NCBI GenBank assembly: GCA_963666035.2
Contig: CAXXJI010000009.1
Coordinates: 1-51,824, forward strand
Origin: CALMFG01 sp963666035
Lineage (GTDB): Bacteria > Bacillota > Clostridia > Christensenellales > CALMFG01
Direction: 5' to 3'
DNA length: 51,824 nucleotides
This document shows positions 1-7,663 of this stretch, one piece after another. Numbering within the stretch: position 1 is the stretch's first letter; every line of letters begins with the position of its first letter. The notes beneath the pieces were generated by a model. The model saw only the letters and a list, made by a program, of their open reading frames with translations. It was not told where the DNA came from and ran no database searches. The position numbers and the translations under genes are program-made.

Positions 1-638
1 CCGCCCCAAAGCTTGCCTTCCACGGTATTATCGCTCAGCGTAAAAACATGGCCGATGTTGGGGTACATGGTGGAAAGCTGACCCAAGGTGGTCTCGTCTG
101 TCCAGTCTTTATAGCCATGAGTGAACTGATCGTAAGGCGTGTAGGTGTAAGGGATTTTGCGGTCAAACAGCATGGCTTTGATATGTGCCAAGGCTTCATC
201 CGGTAGATAATCCAGTTGTGCGATGCCGGCCATCACCGAAGGGCCGTAAAGCGCAGGCAGTCCCCACTGACAAAACAGGGAAAGAAAAGCGGAAGCGTCC
301 GAAAAGCCCATCACCGCTTTGGGGTGAGACAGAATAACATCCTTGTCTAAGAATTCGAGGATACGCACCGATTCATACCCGCCGATAGTGCAGAAGATCG
401 CATCAATGCTGTCGTCTGCAAACGCGTCGTTGATATCTTTTGCGCGCAGTTCAGGGCTTTCGTACAGCGCTCGGCTGGACATTCTGGAGGATGGGAATTC
501 GACTGGGATCAGCCCTAAAAAATGGGACAGATTTTTTAAGCCCAATTGATAGATGCCGGGGAAAACTTCCGCCGCACCGGACGAAGGAGCGACGACAGCC
601 ACGCGGCTGCCAAGTTTAATCTTGCGTAAGTAAATCAC
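1..638 (-). CDS. LD-carboxypeptidase / MccF-like serine peptidase (family S66), 3' end outside window
   Basis: My translation of the minus strand from a GTG at 638 gives 212 residues and runs off the window. The start is set by an AGAGGAG ribosome binding site just upstream. Family S66 enzymes cleave the L-D peptide bond of murein tetrapeptide during wall recycling, or, in the MccF branch, inactivate peptide-nucleotide antibiotics. Seen here: an N-terminal VAVVAPSSG strand, the turn TIGGYES (about 84-90) and GFSDAS with the expected nucleophile Ser113. The Glu and His of the catalytic triad would lie in the missing C-terminal half, since family members are usually about 300-340 residues. The gene is divergent from sdaAB and has its own promoter with a palindromic operator. 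Whether it recycles murein or gives microcin resistance cannot be told from this half. Confidence 0.85.
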   Translation of the reverse strand, partial: MIYLRKIKLGSRVAVVAPSSGAAEVFPGIYQLGLKNLSHFLGLIPVEFPSSRMSSRALYESPELRAKDINDAFADDSIDAIFCTIGGYESVRILEFLDKDVILSHPKAVMGFSDASAFLSLFCQWGLPALYGPSVMAGIAQLDYLPDEALAHIKAMLFDRKIPYTYTPYDQFTHGYKDWTDETTLGQLSTMYPNIGHVFTLSDNTVEGKLWG

Positions 639-654
639 GTTTTTCTCTCCTCTG

Positions 655-672
655 ATTGGAGTATACTCCAAT
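655..672. promoter_or_regulatory. 18-bp perfect palindrome, likely operator of the LD-carboxypeptidase gene
   Basis: ATTGGAGTATACTCCAAT is a perfect palindrome. It lies between the -10 box (671-676) and the start codon (638) of the minus-strand peptidase gene, where a bound repressor would block transcription. The core TGGAGT-ACTCCA resembles operators of MerR-family regulators, but no MerR gene is in the window and the usual 19-bp promoter spacer around the palindrome is absent. The regulator is therefore unknown. Confidence 0.5.
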
Positions 673-699
673 TCTATCCTCTGGGGAACGATAAAGCAA
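671..699 (-). promoter_or_regulatory. Predicted sigma-A promoter for the LD-carboxypeptidase gene
   Basis: On the minus strand, TTGCTT (699-694), a 17-nt spacer and TAGAAT (676-671). The palindrome at 655-672 begins at the end of the -10 box. Confidence 0.45.
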
Positions 700-789
700 G
701 TGACCGGAGAAGCGTACTTGATGCGATGTGAAGGAAATAAAGAAAATGATGCGAAGCGCTAATGTTTCTTCAGGCTTTTTTTCGTTTAT

Positions 790-818
790 TTGTCTTTGTA
801 AGAGCAGCTGATTATAAT
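790..818 (+). promoter_or_regulatory. Predicted promoter for sdaAB-sdaAA
   Basis: TTGTCT (790-795), 17-nt spacer, perfect TATAAT (813-818), 38 nt upstream of the chosen sdaAB start. Confidence 0.55.
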
Positions 819-856
819 AGAACTTAAGGAATTCATCTTTGGTACATGGAGGGCTT

Positions 857-1531
857 ATGCAGGACTATTCGCTTTTTGATATAATCGGGCCGGTGATGAT
901 CGGGCCCAGCAGTTCGCATACCGCGGGAGCTGTCAAGATCGGACATATGGCGGCGCAGGTTTTTGATGCGGATATAACGGATGCGGTTTTCTATCTGCAC
1001 GGTTCATTCTTTAAAACCGTCAAAGGCCACGGAACGGACAAAGCCCTGCTGGCGGGGATTATGAAGATGGAACCCGATGATTTGGGGATAAAAAACGCGT
1101 TTGAAATCGCGAAATCACGTAGTATGACTTATCAGTTTTTGGAAGCGGATTTGGGCGAAGTGCACCCCAATACGGTGAAGATTGTGATGACCGGCAAAGA
1201 CGGTCAAACCGAAACGGTAGTGGGGTCTTCAATCGGCGCGGCAAAAATTCTGATTACGAAAATCGGAGACACCGAGGTGGAAGTGGACGGCGATTACTGT
1301 ACGCTGATTACCACGCATATTGACAAGCCTGGTATGATCGCCAAGGTCAGCTCGGTGCTGGCGCAGCACCGCATCAATATCGCTTTTATGAAAGTTTTTC
1401 GCCAAAACCGCGGAGATACCGCCAGCTTAATCATACAGGTCGATGAATTTTCGGGCGAGGATGTGTTAAACGAGATTATGGCGATTGAGGGGATTCAATC
1501 GGCAAAGCTGATTAAGGCACTGGAGGGATAA
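857..1531 (+). CDS. sdaAB: L-serine dehydratase, iron-sulfur-dependent, beta subunit
   Basis: Beta subunit of the two-subunit, oxygen-sensitive [4Fe-4S] L-serine dehydratase, which turns L-serine into pyruvate and ammonia. The N-terminal IGPSSSHTAGAVKIG segment is the family signature (SSSHTAG). The C-terminal part from about residue 148 (LITTHIDKPGMIAKVSSVL) is an ACT domain, likely binding serine. I chose ATG 857 (224 residues) over a TTG at 839, because GGAGGG at 848-853 sits directly before it and would otherwise be inside the gene; about 220 residues is normal for the family. sdaAA follows after 5 nt, so the two are co-transcribed from the promoter at 790-818. Expected to be cytosolic and used for serine catabolism in an anaerobe. 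Confidence 0.95.
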   Translation: MQDYSLFDIIGPVMIGPSSSHTAGAVKIGHMAAQVFDADITDAVFYLHGSFFKTVKGHGTDKALLAGIMKMEPDDLGIKNAFEIAKSRSMTYQFLEADLGEVHPNTVKIVMTGKDGQTETVVGSSIGAAKILITKIGDTEVEVDGDYCTLITTHIDKPGMIAKVSSVLAQHRINIAFMKVFRQNRGDTASLIIQVDEFSGEDVLNEIMAIEGIQSAKLIKALEG

Positions 1532-1536
1532 CAGCG

Positions 1537-2418
1537 ATGAGTATGACCATTAGAAACGCGAGCGATGCGCTGAAAATATGCGAAGAAAAAAACTGGCCGC
1601 TGTATGAAGCCGCGCTGAATTATGAACTGGCCAAGGGCAACGATACGCGGGACGGGATTTTGTCCAAAATGCGCAAGAATTTTTCGGCAATGCAGGATTC
1701 CATCCAGGAGGGGTTGAAAGGCACCGAGGAAGGCGCATGCAAGATGTTCCGAGACGATGCCAAACGGTTGATGGCGTACCGCGAAAAGAAGATGACATTG
1801 AGCGGCCAAACCATGACCAAGGCGGCGGCGTATGCTTTGGCGGTGATGGAGATTAACTGCTCGATGGGGCGTATTGTAGCGGCGCCGACGGCGGGATCCT
1901 GCGGGGTGCTTCCGGCGGTCATTTCGGCCAGCATGGAGACACTGAACAAAACCGACGAAGATGGTGTGAAGGCGCTGCTGACGGCCGGACTTGTCGGGGT
2001 CATCATCGGCAAAAACGCGTCGCTTTCGGGCGCCGAGGGCGGATGTCAGGCCGAGATCGGGTCGGCGGCGGCGATGGGCGCGGCGGCCATCACCGAGATG
2101 GCGGGCGGAACACCAAAGCAGTCCTTCGACGCGGCGGCGATTGCGCTGAAGTCCATGATGGGGTTGGTTTGTGATCCGGTGGCGGGGCTGGTGGAAGTGC
2201 CCTGCGCCAAGCGCAACAGTACAGGCTCGGCGATCAGTCTGGTGTCGGCGGATATGGTGCTCTCGGGCATCGTTTCGGTGATTCCATTCGACGAAGTGGT
2301 GATTGCGATGAACAAGGTGGGCAAATCGATGCCCGGCGCGCTGAGAGAAACCGCCGAAGGCGGCGTGGCCGCCACTCCGACGGGCAGACGACTGAAACAA
2401 AAGATTTTTGGAGAATAA
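1537..2418 (+). CDS. sdaAA: L-serine dehydratase, iron-sulfur-dependent, alpha subunit
   Basis: Catalytic subunit of the serine dehydratase, 293 residues, the usual length. It carries the cluster-binding cysteines at C170 (EGGCQAE), C212 (VCDPVAG) and C223 (VPCAKRN); the C-x41-C-x10-C spacing is typical of this family, in which three cysteines hold a [4Fe-4S] cluster whose free iron binds the substrate hydroxyl. Another conserved stretch is APTAGSCGVLPAV (116-128). The gene begins 5 nt after sdaAB; the ribosome binding site GGAGGG lies in the end of sdaAB. A bidirectional terminator follows. No frameshift or missing key residue was seen. Confidence 0.95.
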   Translation: MSMTIRNASDALKICEEKNWPLYEAALNYELAKGNDTRDGILSKMRKNFSAMQDSIQEGLKGTEEGACKMFRDDAKRLMAYREKKMTLSGQTMTKAAAYALAVMEINCSMGRIVAAPTAGSCGVLPAVISASMETLNKTDEDGVKALLTAGLVGVIIGKNASLSGAEGGCQAEIGSAAAMGAAAITEMAGGTPKQSFDAAAIALKSMMGLVCDPVAGLVEVPCAKRNSTGSAISLVSADMVLSGIVSVIPFDEVVIAMNKVGKSMPGALRETAEGGVAATPTGRRLKQKIFGE

Positions 2419-2432
2419 CATATGTAATTATA

Positions 2433-2467
2433 AAAAAACGGGAGCGGATGAACCACTCCCGTTTTCC
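2433..2467. terminator. Bidirectional terminator between sdaAA and the DUF4097 gene
   Basis: Hairpin with arms AACGGGAGCGG and CCACTCCCGTT (one mismatch) flanked by an A-run on the left and a short T-run on the right, so it can serve the convergent genes on both sides. Confidence 0.8.
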
Positions 2468-2499
2468 GATAAGAAAACTTATCTTAAAATGAGTTTATA

Positions 2500-3372
2500 C
2501 TATTCGAATGACAAGTCACCCGAAATCGATGTAATATGGTAAGGCGCGCCATCGGCGCTCGTACTAACGTTTCCAAAGTAATCTCCGGCTGTACTGGAGA
2601 AACTCAGTTGGATGGGTGTATCTTTTGGCAGTGCAACATGAATATCCCCGCTGATGGTTTTTATGGTGGTGGCGCATGCGGCGGAATAGTTTAAACGCAC
2701 GCCCCCTGAAGTTGTTTCAACGTACACATCAGCGTTATCCTCAATTAAATCGCCGAGTTTGATTTCTCCGCTCTTTGATACTGCCGAAACCGAATCGGAT
2801 ATGTCGGCAGTGAATGACATATCACCCGAGATTGAATCAAACACAACATCTTCCGCGCCGGTCGTGGATAAGGATAAATCCCCAGACATGGTGGACATGG
2901 AAAAAGCAGAAAAGCGGTTGGGCAGATCGCCTTTCACATCCCCCGAAGTGGTTTTGACCGAAACTTCACCTGAAAAATCGGACGGAATCCCCACTGAAAG
3001 GCGGGATCTCAGGATATGCACACTGGGTTGCGGATAGACTACCTCAATGTATGCGGTGGTACCCTCAATATAGGAAGACAATGTGATTTCGGGCTGCTGG
3101 CGAGAGCTTATAATATAAAGCTTACTCGTCAGCAAATCATCGGAAGTGCTGAACACAACGTCCGAAGCGATGGTCGTGATCTCAATGGCATTGATGCCCT
3201 CAAGGGAGATCTCGGCCTGCTGATCGGCATTGGTTTTTTCAAAGTTATAATCAAACTGAAAACCATCGTGGTTTCTGACATACAGGCTGGACAGGATGCA
3301 GGATGTCACACCAAAAATTATGAAGACAGCCAGACTGATGAGAACGATGAGCATGATAGTTTTATTTTTCAT
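2500..3372 (-). CDS. Membrane-anchored DUF4097-type beta-repeat protein
   Basis: 290 residues. An N-terminal hydrophobic helix (about 5-30) would anchor it in the membrane. The rest is a run of short beta repeats with recurring TTSGD, STMSGDLS, DSISGDMS, TISGDIH and SISGDLS units, the hallmark of the DUF4097 family (putative adhesin-like beta-solenoid). Function is not established. It is the last gene of padR-DUF1700-DUF4097: AGGAGG at the ATG and only 11 nt after the DUF1700 stop. This trio is common in Firmicutes, where the PadR repressor controls the two envelope proteins, probably as an envelope-stress device (inference). The protein is expected to face the outside. Confidence 0.85.
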   Translation of the reverse strand: MKNKTIMLIVLISLAVFIIFGVTSCILSSLYVRNHDGFQFDYNFEKTNADQQAEISLEGINAIEITTIASDVVFSTSDDLLTSKLYIISSRQQPEITLSSYIEGTTAYIEVVYPQPSVHILRSRLSVGIPSDFSGEVSVKTTSGDVKGDLPNRFSAFSMSTMSGDLSLSTTGAEDVVFDSISGDMSFTADISDSVSAVSKSGEIKLGDLIEDNADVYVETTSGGVRLNYSAACATTIKTISGDIHVALPKDTPIQLSFSSTAGDYFGNVSTSADGAPYHITSISGDLSFE

Positions 3373-3383
3373 GATTTTCCTCC

Positions 3384-3902
3384 TTATTTACCGCTGAAAA
3401 TTTTCACGTGCAGCATGATGTACCATTTTACAGCGAGATAGAACGCTTTGGTGAGATAGACCATGCCGACACCAGTTAAAACCGAGAAAGCCAGCGCTGT
3501 GATGCCGCCGGTGAGCATGATATACCAAGGGAAAAAGCTCAGAAAAGCGGCAAAAATTGAACCGATAATGAGCGCAATGCCGGAAAAGAAGCATGCGATT
3601 GGGACACACCACAAACCTGCCCAGACGGAGAAAAGACCGCCCAAAATGGATATGCCGATGAATATATCGAATGTGATCATACCGACCATCGCCCAGACCG
3701 AGTAGTGGACGGCAGGTTTTGCGGTATAGCCGTATTCCTTTGCCACCTCCTCAGGGCTGCCGAGTTCTGCGACAATTTCTTCTTCGGTTTTTCCGTCGCT
3801 TAAACCCGAAAGAAAATGCTCTTCATAATCTAAAAGAATATCACGCTTATCCTCATCGGGTAACAATTGTTTTAGTTTCTGCATAAACTCTTTTTTGTTC
3901 AT
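3384..3902 (-). CDS. DUF1700 (HAAS-domain) membrane protein
   Basis: 172 residues. Residues 1-60 (MNKKEFMQKL... DYEEHF... EEIVAELGSPEEVAKEYGY) are the HAAS/DUF1700 cytosolic helical domain, with the EELGSPEEVAKE-like signature. The rest holds four or so hydrophobic segments. HAAS proteins are usually encoded next to a PadR regulator and are thought to link it to the membrane; the biochemical role is unknown. The start ATGA overlaps the padR stop by 4 nt, implying translational coupling, which matters because the upstream padR reading frame is broken here. Confidence 0.9.
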   Translation of the reverse strand: MNKKEFMQKLKQLLPDEDKRDILLDYEEHFLSGLSDGKTEEEIVAELGSPEEVAKEYGYTAKPAVHYSVWAMVGMITFDIFIGISILGGLFSVWAGLWCVPIACFFSGIALIIGSIFAAFLSFFPWYIMLTGGITALAFSVLTGVGMVYLTKAFYLAVKWYIMLHVKIFSGK

Positions 3903-4224
3903 CTCTCATCTCCTCCTTCTTTTACTATTGATGAGATATTGTTTTTTAAAGTGAACCACTCTTCGCGAAGCGAAAGCCGCAATGCGTCACCGCTGGCTGT
4001 TAGCTTAAAGTACTTGCGCGGCGGGCCGCCCGAAGATTCTTCCAGATAGGTATCCACAAGACCGTCGGTCTTTAAACGCCGTAAGACAGGATAGACGGTG
4101 CCGGATGAAATGTTGACTTTATCGCTCAAGATGCTGGCAAGTTCGCGTAGCCGTAGCGGTCTTTTTCTTCTAAAAGAGAAAGGACACAAAGCTCCAGCAC
4201 GCCCTTTTTAAACTGTATATCCAA
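3899..4224 (-). pseudogene. PadR-family transcriptional repressor with a 2-nt frameshift
   Basis: Reading the minus strand from TTG 4224 (AAGGAGG at 4240-4234) gives LDIQFKKGVLELCVLSLL then EEKDRYGY, the typical PadR start, but the frame then hits a stop. The other frame continues with ELASILSDKVNISSGTVYPV and LRRLKTDGLV through to the end, the rest of the winged helix. The switch is needed at CGCG (4144-4147): removing one CG gives RYGYELASIL, the family consensus. The span is 326 nt, two more than a multiple of three; restored it would encode 107 residues, a normal PadR length. The extra CG may be a real inactivating duplication, an assembly error, or a slippage site. The downstream genes are intact. 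Expected role: repressor of its own operon. Confidence 0.8.
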
Positions 4225-4240
4225 GGTATTGTTCCTCCTT

Positions 4241-4265
4241 CACTATTATCTTATAAACAATAGTG
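4241..4265. promoter_or_regulatory. Inverted repeat downstream of the padR promoter, candidate PadR operator
   Basis: CACTATT (4241-4247) and AATAGTG (4259-4265) form a perfect 7-bp inverted repeat with 11 nt between, right after the -10 box and covering the expected transcription start. This is a natural site for PadR autorepression. Confidence 0.5.
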
Positions 4266-4294
4266 ATTATAAACCTATACTGTTTCTATGTCAA
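4266..4294 (-). promoter_or_regulatory. Perfect consensus promoter of the padR operon
   Basis: Minus strand: TTGACA (4294-4289), 17-nt spacer, TATAAT (4271-4266). All twelve hexamer positions match the sigma-A consensus, as expected for a strong promoter held off by a repressor. Confidence 0.8.
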
Positions 4295-4303
4295 TAGTCA
4301 AAT

Positions 4304-4336
4304 AAAAAAGAATCCAGCGATTAAGCGGATTCTTTT
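4304..4336 (-). terminator. Terminator of the desulfoferrodoxin gene
   Basis: AAAGAATCC and GGATTCTTT pair around an 11-nt loop. On the minus strand the hairpin is followed by T5-6. It lies only about 10 nt upstream of the padR -35 box and insulates the two units. Confidence 0.75.
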
Positions 4337-4362
4337 GTTTTTGAAAGTGATTATAACGGAGG

Positions 4363-4749
4363 TTACAGCACGCCTTTCCAGAGGCCGTGCACGTTGCAAT
4401 ACTCACGAGCCGAAACATCACTGCCCTCGCACACACAAAAAGTGGCTTCGGGTTTATCGGCGGGTGTGAGTTCTTTGCGGTAAACCGCACCGTCCACAAC
4501 CAGCTCGATCCACTGAATATAATGCTCTTCAGACATGGGATGCGCCTGATTTTCACCGATTTTGACGAGGTATCCATCCTCTACGGCTGTGATAAAGGGA
4601 ACGTGTTTTTCCTGACTGCTGTCCGCGGTTTTTTCTTCCTGTTTGGTCATGTTCTGTCCGCAGCATACCAGGGGTGCACCATCACCCTGTAAAACTTCAA
4701 CGATATTGCCGCAAACCTCACATTTATAAACTTCCATTTTCTTCGTCAT
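4363..4749 (-). CDS. dfx: Desulfoferrodoxin (two-iron superoxide reductase)
   Basis: Reduces superoxide to hydrogen peroxide without making oxygen, an anaerobe's defence; electrons usually come from rubredoxin. 128 residues, the normal length. The N-terminal desulforedoxin domain has centre I cysteines C10, C13, C29 and C30. The C-terminal neelaredoxin domain has centre II ligands H49 (EKHVPF), H70 (HPM), H76, C118 and H121 (CNVHG), and the mobile E47-K48 pair that guides superoxide is present. It is a single-gene unit with its own consensus promoter and terminator. All metal ligands are intact. Confidence 0.95.
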   Translation of the reverse strand: MTKKMEVYKCEVCGNIVEVLQGDGAPLVCCGQNMTKQEEKTADSSQEKHVPFITAVEDGYLVKIGENQAHPMSEEHYIQWIELVVDGAVYRKELTPADKPEATFCVCEGSDVSAREYCNVHGLWKGVL

Positions 4750-4806
4750 TCAATCTACCTCCTTTAGGGGAATTATCTGCTTCCTATGTAAATTAGCTAC
4801 AAAAAA

Positions 4807-4835
4807 ATTATAACGTGATTATACGCCCCTGTCAA
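4807..4835 (-). promoter_or_regulatory. Perfect consensus promoter of the desulfoferrodoxin gene
   Basis: Minus strand: TTGACA (4835-4830), 17-nt spacer, TATAAT (4812-4807). A second TATAAT occurs inside the spacer. High constitutive expression is implied. Confidence 0.75.
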
Positions 4836-4883
4836 TTCATATTAAAACACTCGGGATTATATTGATGAAAATTTTTTGTAAAA

Positions 4884-4918
4884 CAAAAGCGCCGAAGGCC
4901 TTTGACCGTCTTCAGCGC
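4884..4918 (-). terminator. Terminator of the nadABC-cupin operon
   Basis: On the minus strand GCGCTGAAG and CTTCGGCGC pair (one G-U) with a 12-nt loop, then TTTTG. It lies 14 nt past the cupin stop. Confidence 0.7.
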
Positions 4919-4931
4919 AAATCGAATCGGG

Positions 4932-5246
4932 TTATCCTTTTGGTGCGGGAGCTTTGACCACAAACAGTTCTAATGTGGTTTCTCCGCCGTTCAGCACATC
5001 CATTTGGACACCTTCCGGGATATAGAGGATGGTGCCGGTTTCGTAAATATGCGGTTCTTGTTCATCCAGTCCAAGGCTGACAGTTCCACAAACCACCGTC
5101 ATATAGACGTTTGAGTTGGAACTGTGGTGCGGCAGTCTTTCGCCTTTTGGCAGAATCATATGGTTGTAGTTGATGTTTTCATCCGTAACGACGCGTTCAA
5201 TCACTTTATCGTTGCCTTGGGCGAGGAAGTAAACCTTTTCAATCAT
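4932..5246 (-). CDS. Small cupin-fold protein at the end of the NAD operon
   Basis: 104 residues of mostly beta structure with the two cupin motifs: motif 1 around LPKGERLPHHSSNSNVYMTVVCG, here with HH and a later glutamine or glutamate position unclear, and motif 2 around PEGVQMDVLNGGETTLELFV. Motif 2 lacks the usual histidine (VQMDV), so metal binding may be weak or absent. The ATG follows nadC by 14 nt (AAGGAG site), which makes it the fourth gene of nadA-nadB-nadC. Substrate unknown; a small-molecule sensor or binding protein is possible, but nothing in the sequence decides it. Confidence 0.75.
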   Translation of the reverse strand: MIEKVYFLAQGNDKVIERVVTDENINYNHMILPKGERLPHHSSNSNVYMTVVCGTVSLGLDEQEPHIYETGTILYIPEGVQMDVLNGGETTLELFVVKAPAPKG

Positions 5247-5260
5247 GATAATTAAACTCC

Positions 5261-6097
5261 TTAGTCGAATTTCAAACTGATATCTAGCGCTTTGACACTG
5301 TGGGTTAGTGCTCCGATAGAGATGATGTCCACACCCGTTCTCGCTACATCAGCCAGATTCTTTTCGCCCATATTCCCGCTGGCCTCCAGAATAGCACGGC
5401 CCGCAGTTTGCTGCACCGCCGCTTTCATGGCGGCGTTGTCCATGTTGTCCAAAAGCACAATGTCCGCGCCAGCCTGCAAAGCTTCTTCCAGCTGCTCTAA
5501 ACTCTCAACTTCCACTTCGATTTTTAAGGTATGCGGGGCGCCCGCTTTGGCGGCTTTTACGGCGTTAGTGATGCCGCCGGCGGCTTTGATATGATTATCC
5601 TTTATGAGTACACCGTCGGCCAGATTGAAACGATGGTTGGATCCGCCGCCTGTGTGTACCGCATATTTTTCAAATACGCGCAGCCCGGGCGTGGTTTTGC
5701 GGGTATCGGCGATTCTTGCTTTCGTGCCCGCCACCTGCTGAACAGCCGCATGCGTGTTGGTGGCGATTCCGGACATCCGCTGCATTAGGTTCAACGCCAG
5801 CCGCTCGCCAGTAAGGATCGCTGCCGCGTCTCCACTGACCGTTGCGATGATATCACCCTGGCTGACCGCATCCCCGTCGCGAAAATTCACTTTGAGTATA
5901 ATGTTGGAGTCGGCGTAGGCAAAAACCGCCTTGGCCACCTCAAGCCCGCACAGGATACCGCTTTCTTTGGCGATAAAACGGCCGGAAACAAGGGTGCCTT
6001 CGGGCACCGTGGTCTGTGTGGTGATATCGCCGGTGCCGACGTCCTCGGCAAACGCTCGCTTAATAAAATCATTTAATATATCCTTATCAATCCTCAT
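5261..6097 (-). CDS. nadC: Nicotinate-nucleotide pyrophosphorylase (quinolinate phosphoribosyltransferase)
   Basis: Joins quinolinate to PRPP, releasing CO2, to give nicotinate mononucleotide, the third step of de novo NAD synthesis. 278 residues, standard length. Key features: GTGDITT near the N-terminus; LNLMQRMSGIAT; the RKTTPGLR signature followed by EKYAVHTGGGSNHR for quinolinate and phosphate binding; and the DGVLIKDNH lysine-bearing motif. The C-terminal alpha/beta barrel has EVEVESLEQ and ILEASGNM. The ATG directly follows the nadB TAG stop, so the two are translationally coupled. Confidence 0.97.
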   Translation of the reverse strand: MRIDKDILNDFIKRAFAEDVGTGDITTQTTVPEGTLVSGRFIAKESGILCGLEVAKAVFAYADSNIILKVNFRDGDAVSQGDIIATVSGDAAAILTGERLALNLMQRMSGIATNTHAAVQQVAGTKARIADTRKTTPGLRVFEKYAVHTGGGSNHRFNLADGVLIKDNHIKAAGGITNAVKAAKAGAPHTLKIEVEVESLEQLEEALQAGADIVLLDNMDNAAMKAAVQQTAGRAILEASGNMGEKNLADVARTGVDIISIGALTHSVKALDISLKFD

Positions 6098-7636
6098 CTA
6101 ATCCTCCCGGTAGTGCGCACCGACCGATTCTTTTCGAGCCAGCGCGGCGGTCAATATGCTTTTGGAGACCAAAGCCATATTATATAGTTCCATCATGGAT
6201 ATCGTATCGAAGGATGCGTTTTCAATCCGCTCGATCAGTGCATCCAGCTTTTCAAGTCCTTTTTCCATACTCTTTCCGCTGCGGACGATGCCGCAGTGCT
6301 TGACCATGATGCCTTTGATATTGTTTTTTTCCTGTGTGATATCCAATTTAACAGGAACGGAATGCTGTTCCGCGAGTTTCGGCGGTTCGGCTTTTTCTTC
6401 GTCCATATGATTGTTGACGCTGGTCGCGCACCTTCGTCCGAAGACCAGGCACTCCAGTGTGGAGTTGGAAGCCAGCCGATTGGCGCCGTGCACACCCGTA
6501 CAGGCCGCTTCGCCCGCGGCATACAACCCATGCACATTAGTAGCTCCCCACAGATCGGTTTTGATGCCGCCCATGATATAGTGCTGAACCGGGCCCACCG
6601 GAATGGGTTGATGCGCAATATTGATCCCGCTTTTCAGACAGTTTTGGTAGATCGTTGGGAACCGCTCTTTGAGGAAGTTCTCCGGCTTTTGCGTGATATC
6701 CAAAAGCACAAAAGGAGAGGTTTGATTTTCGATCTCGCGGTAATTCTCCCGCGCGACAATATCTCTGGGAGCCAGCTCGGCCAATTCGTGCCGACCCAGC
6801 ATATAGCGCTCACCCTTTTCATTTAAGAGAATGCCGCCTTCGCCCCGTACGGCTTCGGAGATGAGAAAACACTGTTTGTTCCGGCTGTTCTCCGAATAGA
6901 ATCCGGTGGGATGGAACTGCACAAAAGCCATATCCTTAAGATCAGCCCCTGCACGAATCGCCATGGCGATGCCGTCTCCTGTGGCGACCAGGGGATTGGT
7001 AGTGTAGCGGTAAACTTGCCCGATGCCGCCGGCCGCAATGATGATGTGGTTGGTTTTAAAAAAGTGCCAGCCATTGTTATAAGCGACAATGCCGGTCACC
7101 GCATTTTCATGCGTCACGATATCAACCGCAAAAAAATTCTCAAGCAGGGTGACATTCTCGCACTTGGCGACCAGCTCTTTTAAGGTGCGTACGATCTCAA
7201 AACCGGTTGCATCACCGCCGCTGTGCAGGATGCGTTTTCTGCCATGCCCGCCTTCCATGGTCACTTTCAACCGGCCGGAAGCGTCTTTGTCAAAATTACA
7301 CCCGAGTTCGATCAGCTTGTTGATGTCCCAGGGACCTTCTTCTACGATGGTATGCACCGCATCTTCGTCGCAAAGACCGGCGCCCGCCTTGATGGTATCC
7401 TTGAAGTGATACTCAAAGGTATCGTCGCTTTCGCTGACCACGGCGATGCCGCCCTGCGCCAGCGCAGAAGCCGAAGTATCTGTATTTTCTTTGGTGAAGA
7501 TGACGCATGACAGGGCGGGGTTTAGGTTATATGCCGCATAAAGTCCTGCGATGCCGCTGCCAATGATGGCCACATCAGTGGTGTGGGTTTCAAAATTCTC
7601 CAGTCTGCCATCAAAAATATATCGTCTCATTTGCAT
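6098..7636 (-). CDS. nadB: L-aspartate oxidase
   Basis: FAD enzyme that oxidises L-aspartate to iminoaspartate; in anaerobes fumarate is the likely electron acceptor. 512 residues. The FAD-binding Rossmann motif is DVAIIGSGIAGLYAA (21-35). Other family blocks are SALAQGGIAVV, HSGGDATGFEIVRTL, FVQFHPTGFY, SEAVRGEGGILLNE with RYMLGRHELAELAPRDIVAR, and GLYAAGEAACTGVHGANRLA. The C-terminal helical domain is present. The start at 7636 has AGGGA upstream; a second ATG two codons later is possible. It sits between nadA (27 nt gap) and nadC (0 nt gap). Confidence 0.97.
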   Translation of the reverse strand: MQMRRYIFDGRLENFETHTTDVAIIGSGIAGLYAAYNLNPALSCVIFTKENTDTSASALAQGGIAVVSESDDTFEYHFKDTIKAGAGLCDEDAVHTIVEEGPWDINKLIELGCNFDKDASGRLKVTMEGGHGRKRILHSGGDATGFEIVRTLKELVAKCENVTLLENFFAVDIVTHENAVTGIVAYNNGWHFFKTNHIIIAAGGIGQVYRYTTNPLVATGDGIAMAIRAGADLKDMAFVQFHPTGFYSENSRNKQCFLISEAVRGEGGILLNEKGERYMLGRHELAELAPRDIVARENYREIENQTSPFVLLDITQKPENFLKERFPTIYQNCLKSGINIAHQPIPVGPVQHYIMGGIKTDLWGATNVHGLYAAGEAACTGVHGANRLASNSTLECLVFGRRCATSVNNHMDEEKAEPPKLAEQHSVPVKLDITQEKNNIKGIMVKHCGIVRSGKSMEKGLEKLDALIERIENASFDTISMMELYNMALVSKSILTAALARKESVGAHYRED

Positions 7637-7663
7637 TCGTTCCCTAAAATAATATGTTTGGCG

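Noticed and set aside
1495..2421. Long open frame on the minus strand opposite sdaAA (308 codons)
   Set aside because: Arginine/histidine-rich shadow of the GC-rich sdaAA codons, with no ribosome binding site and no family resemblance.
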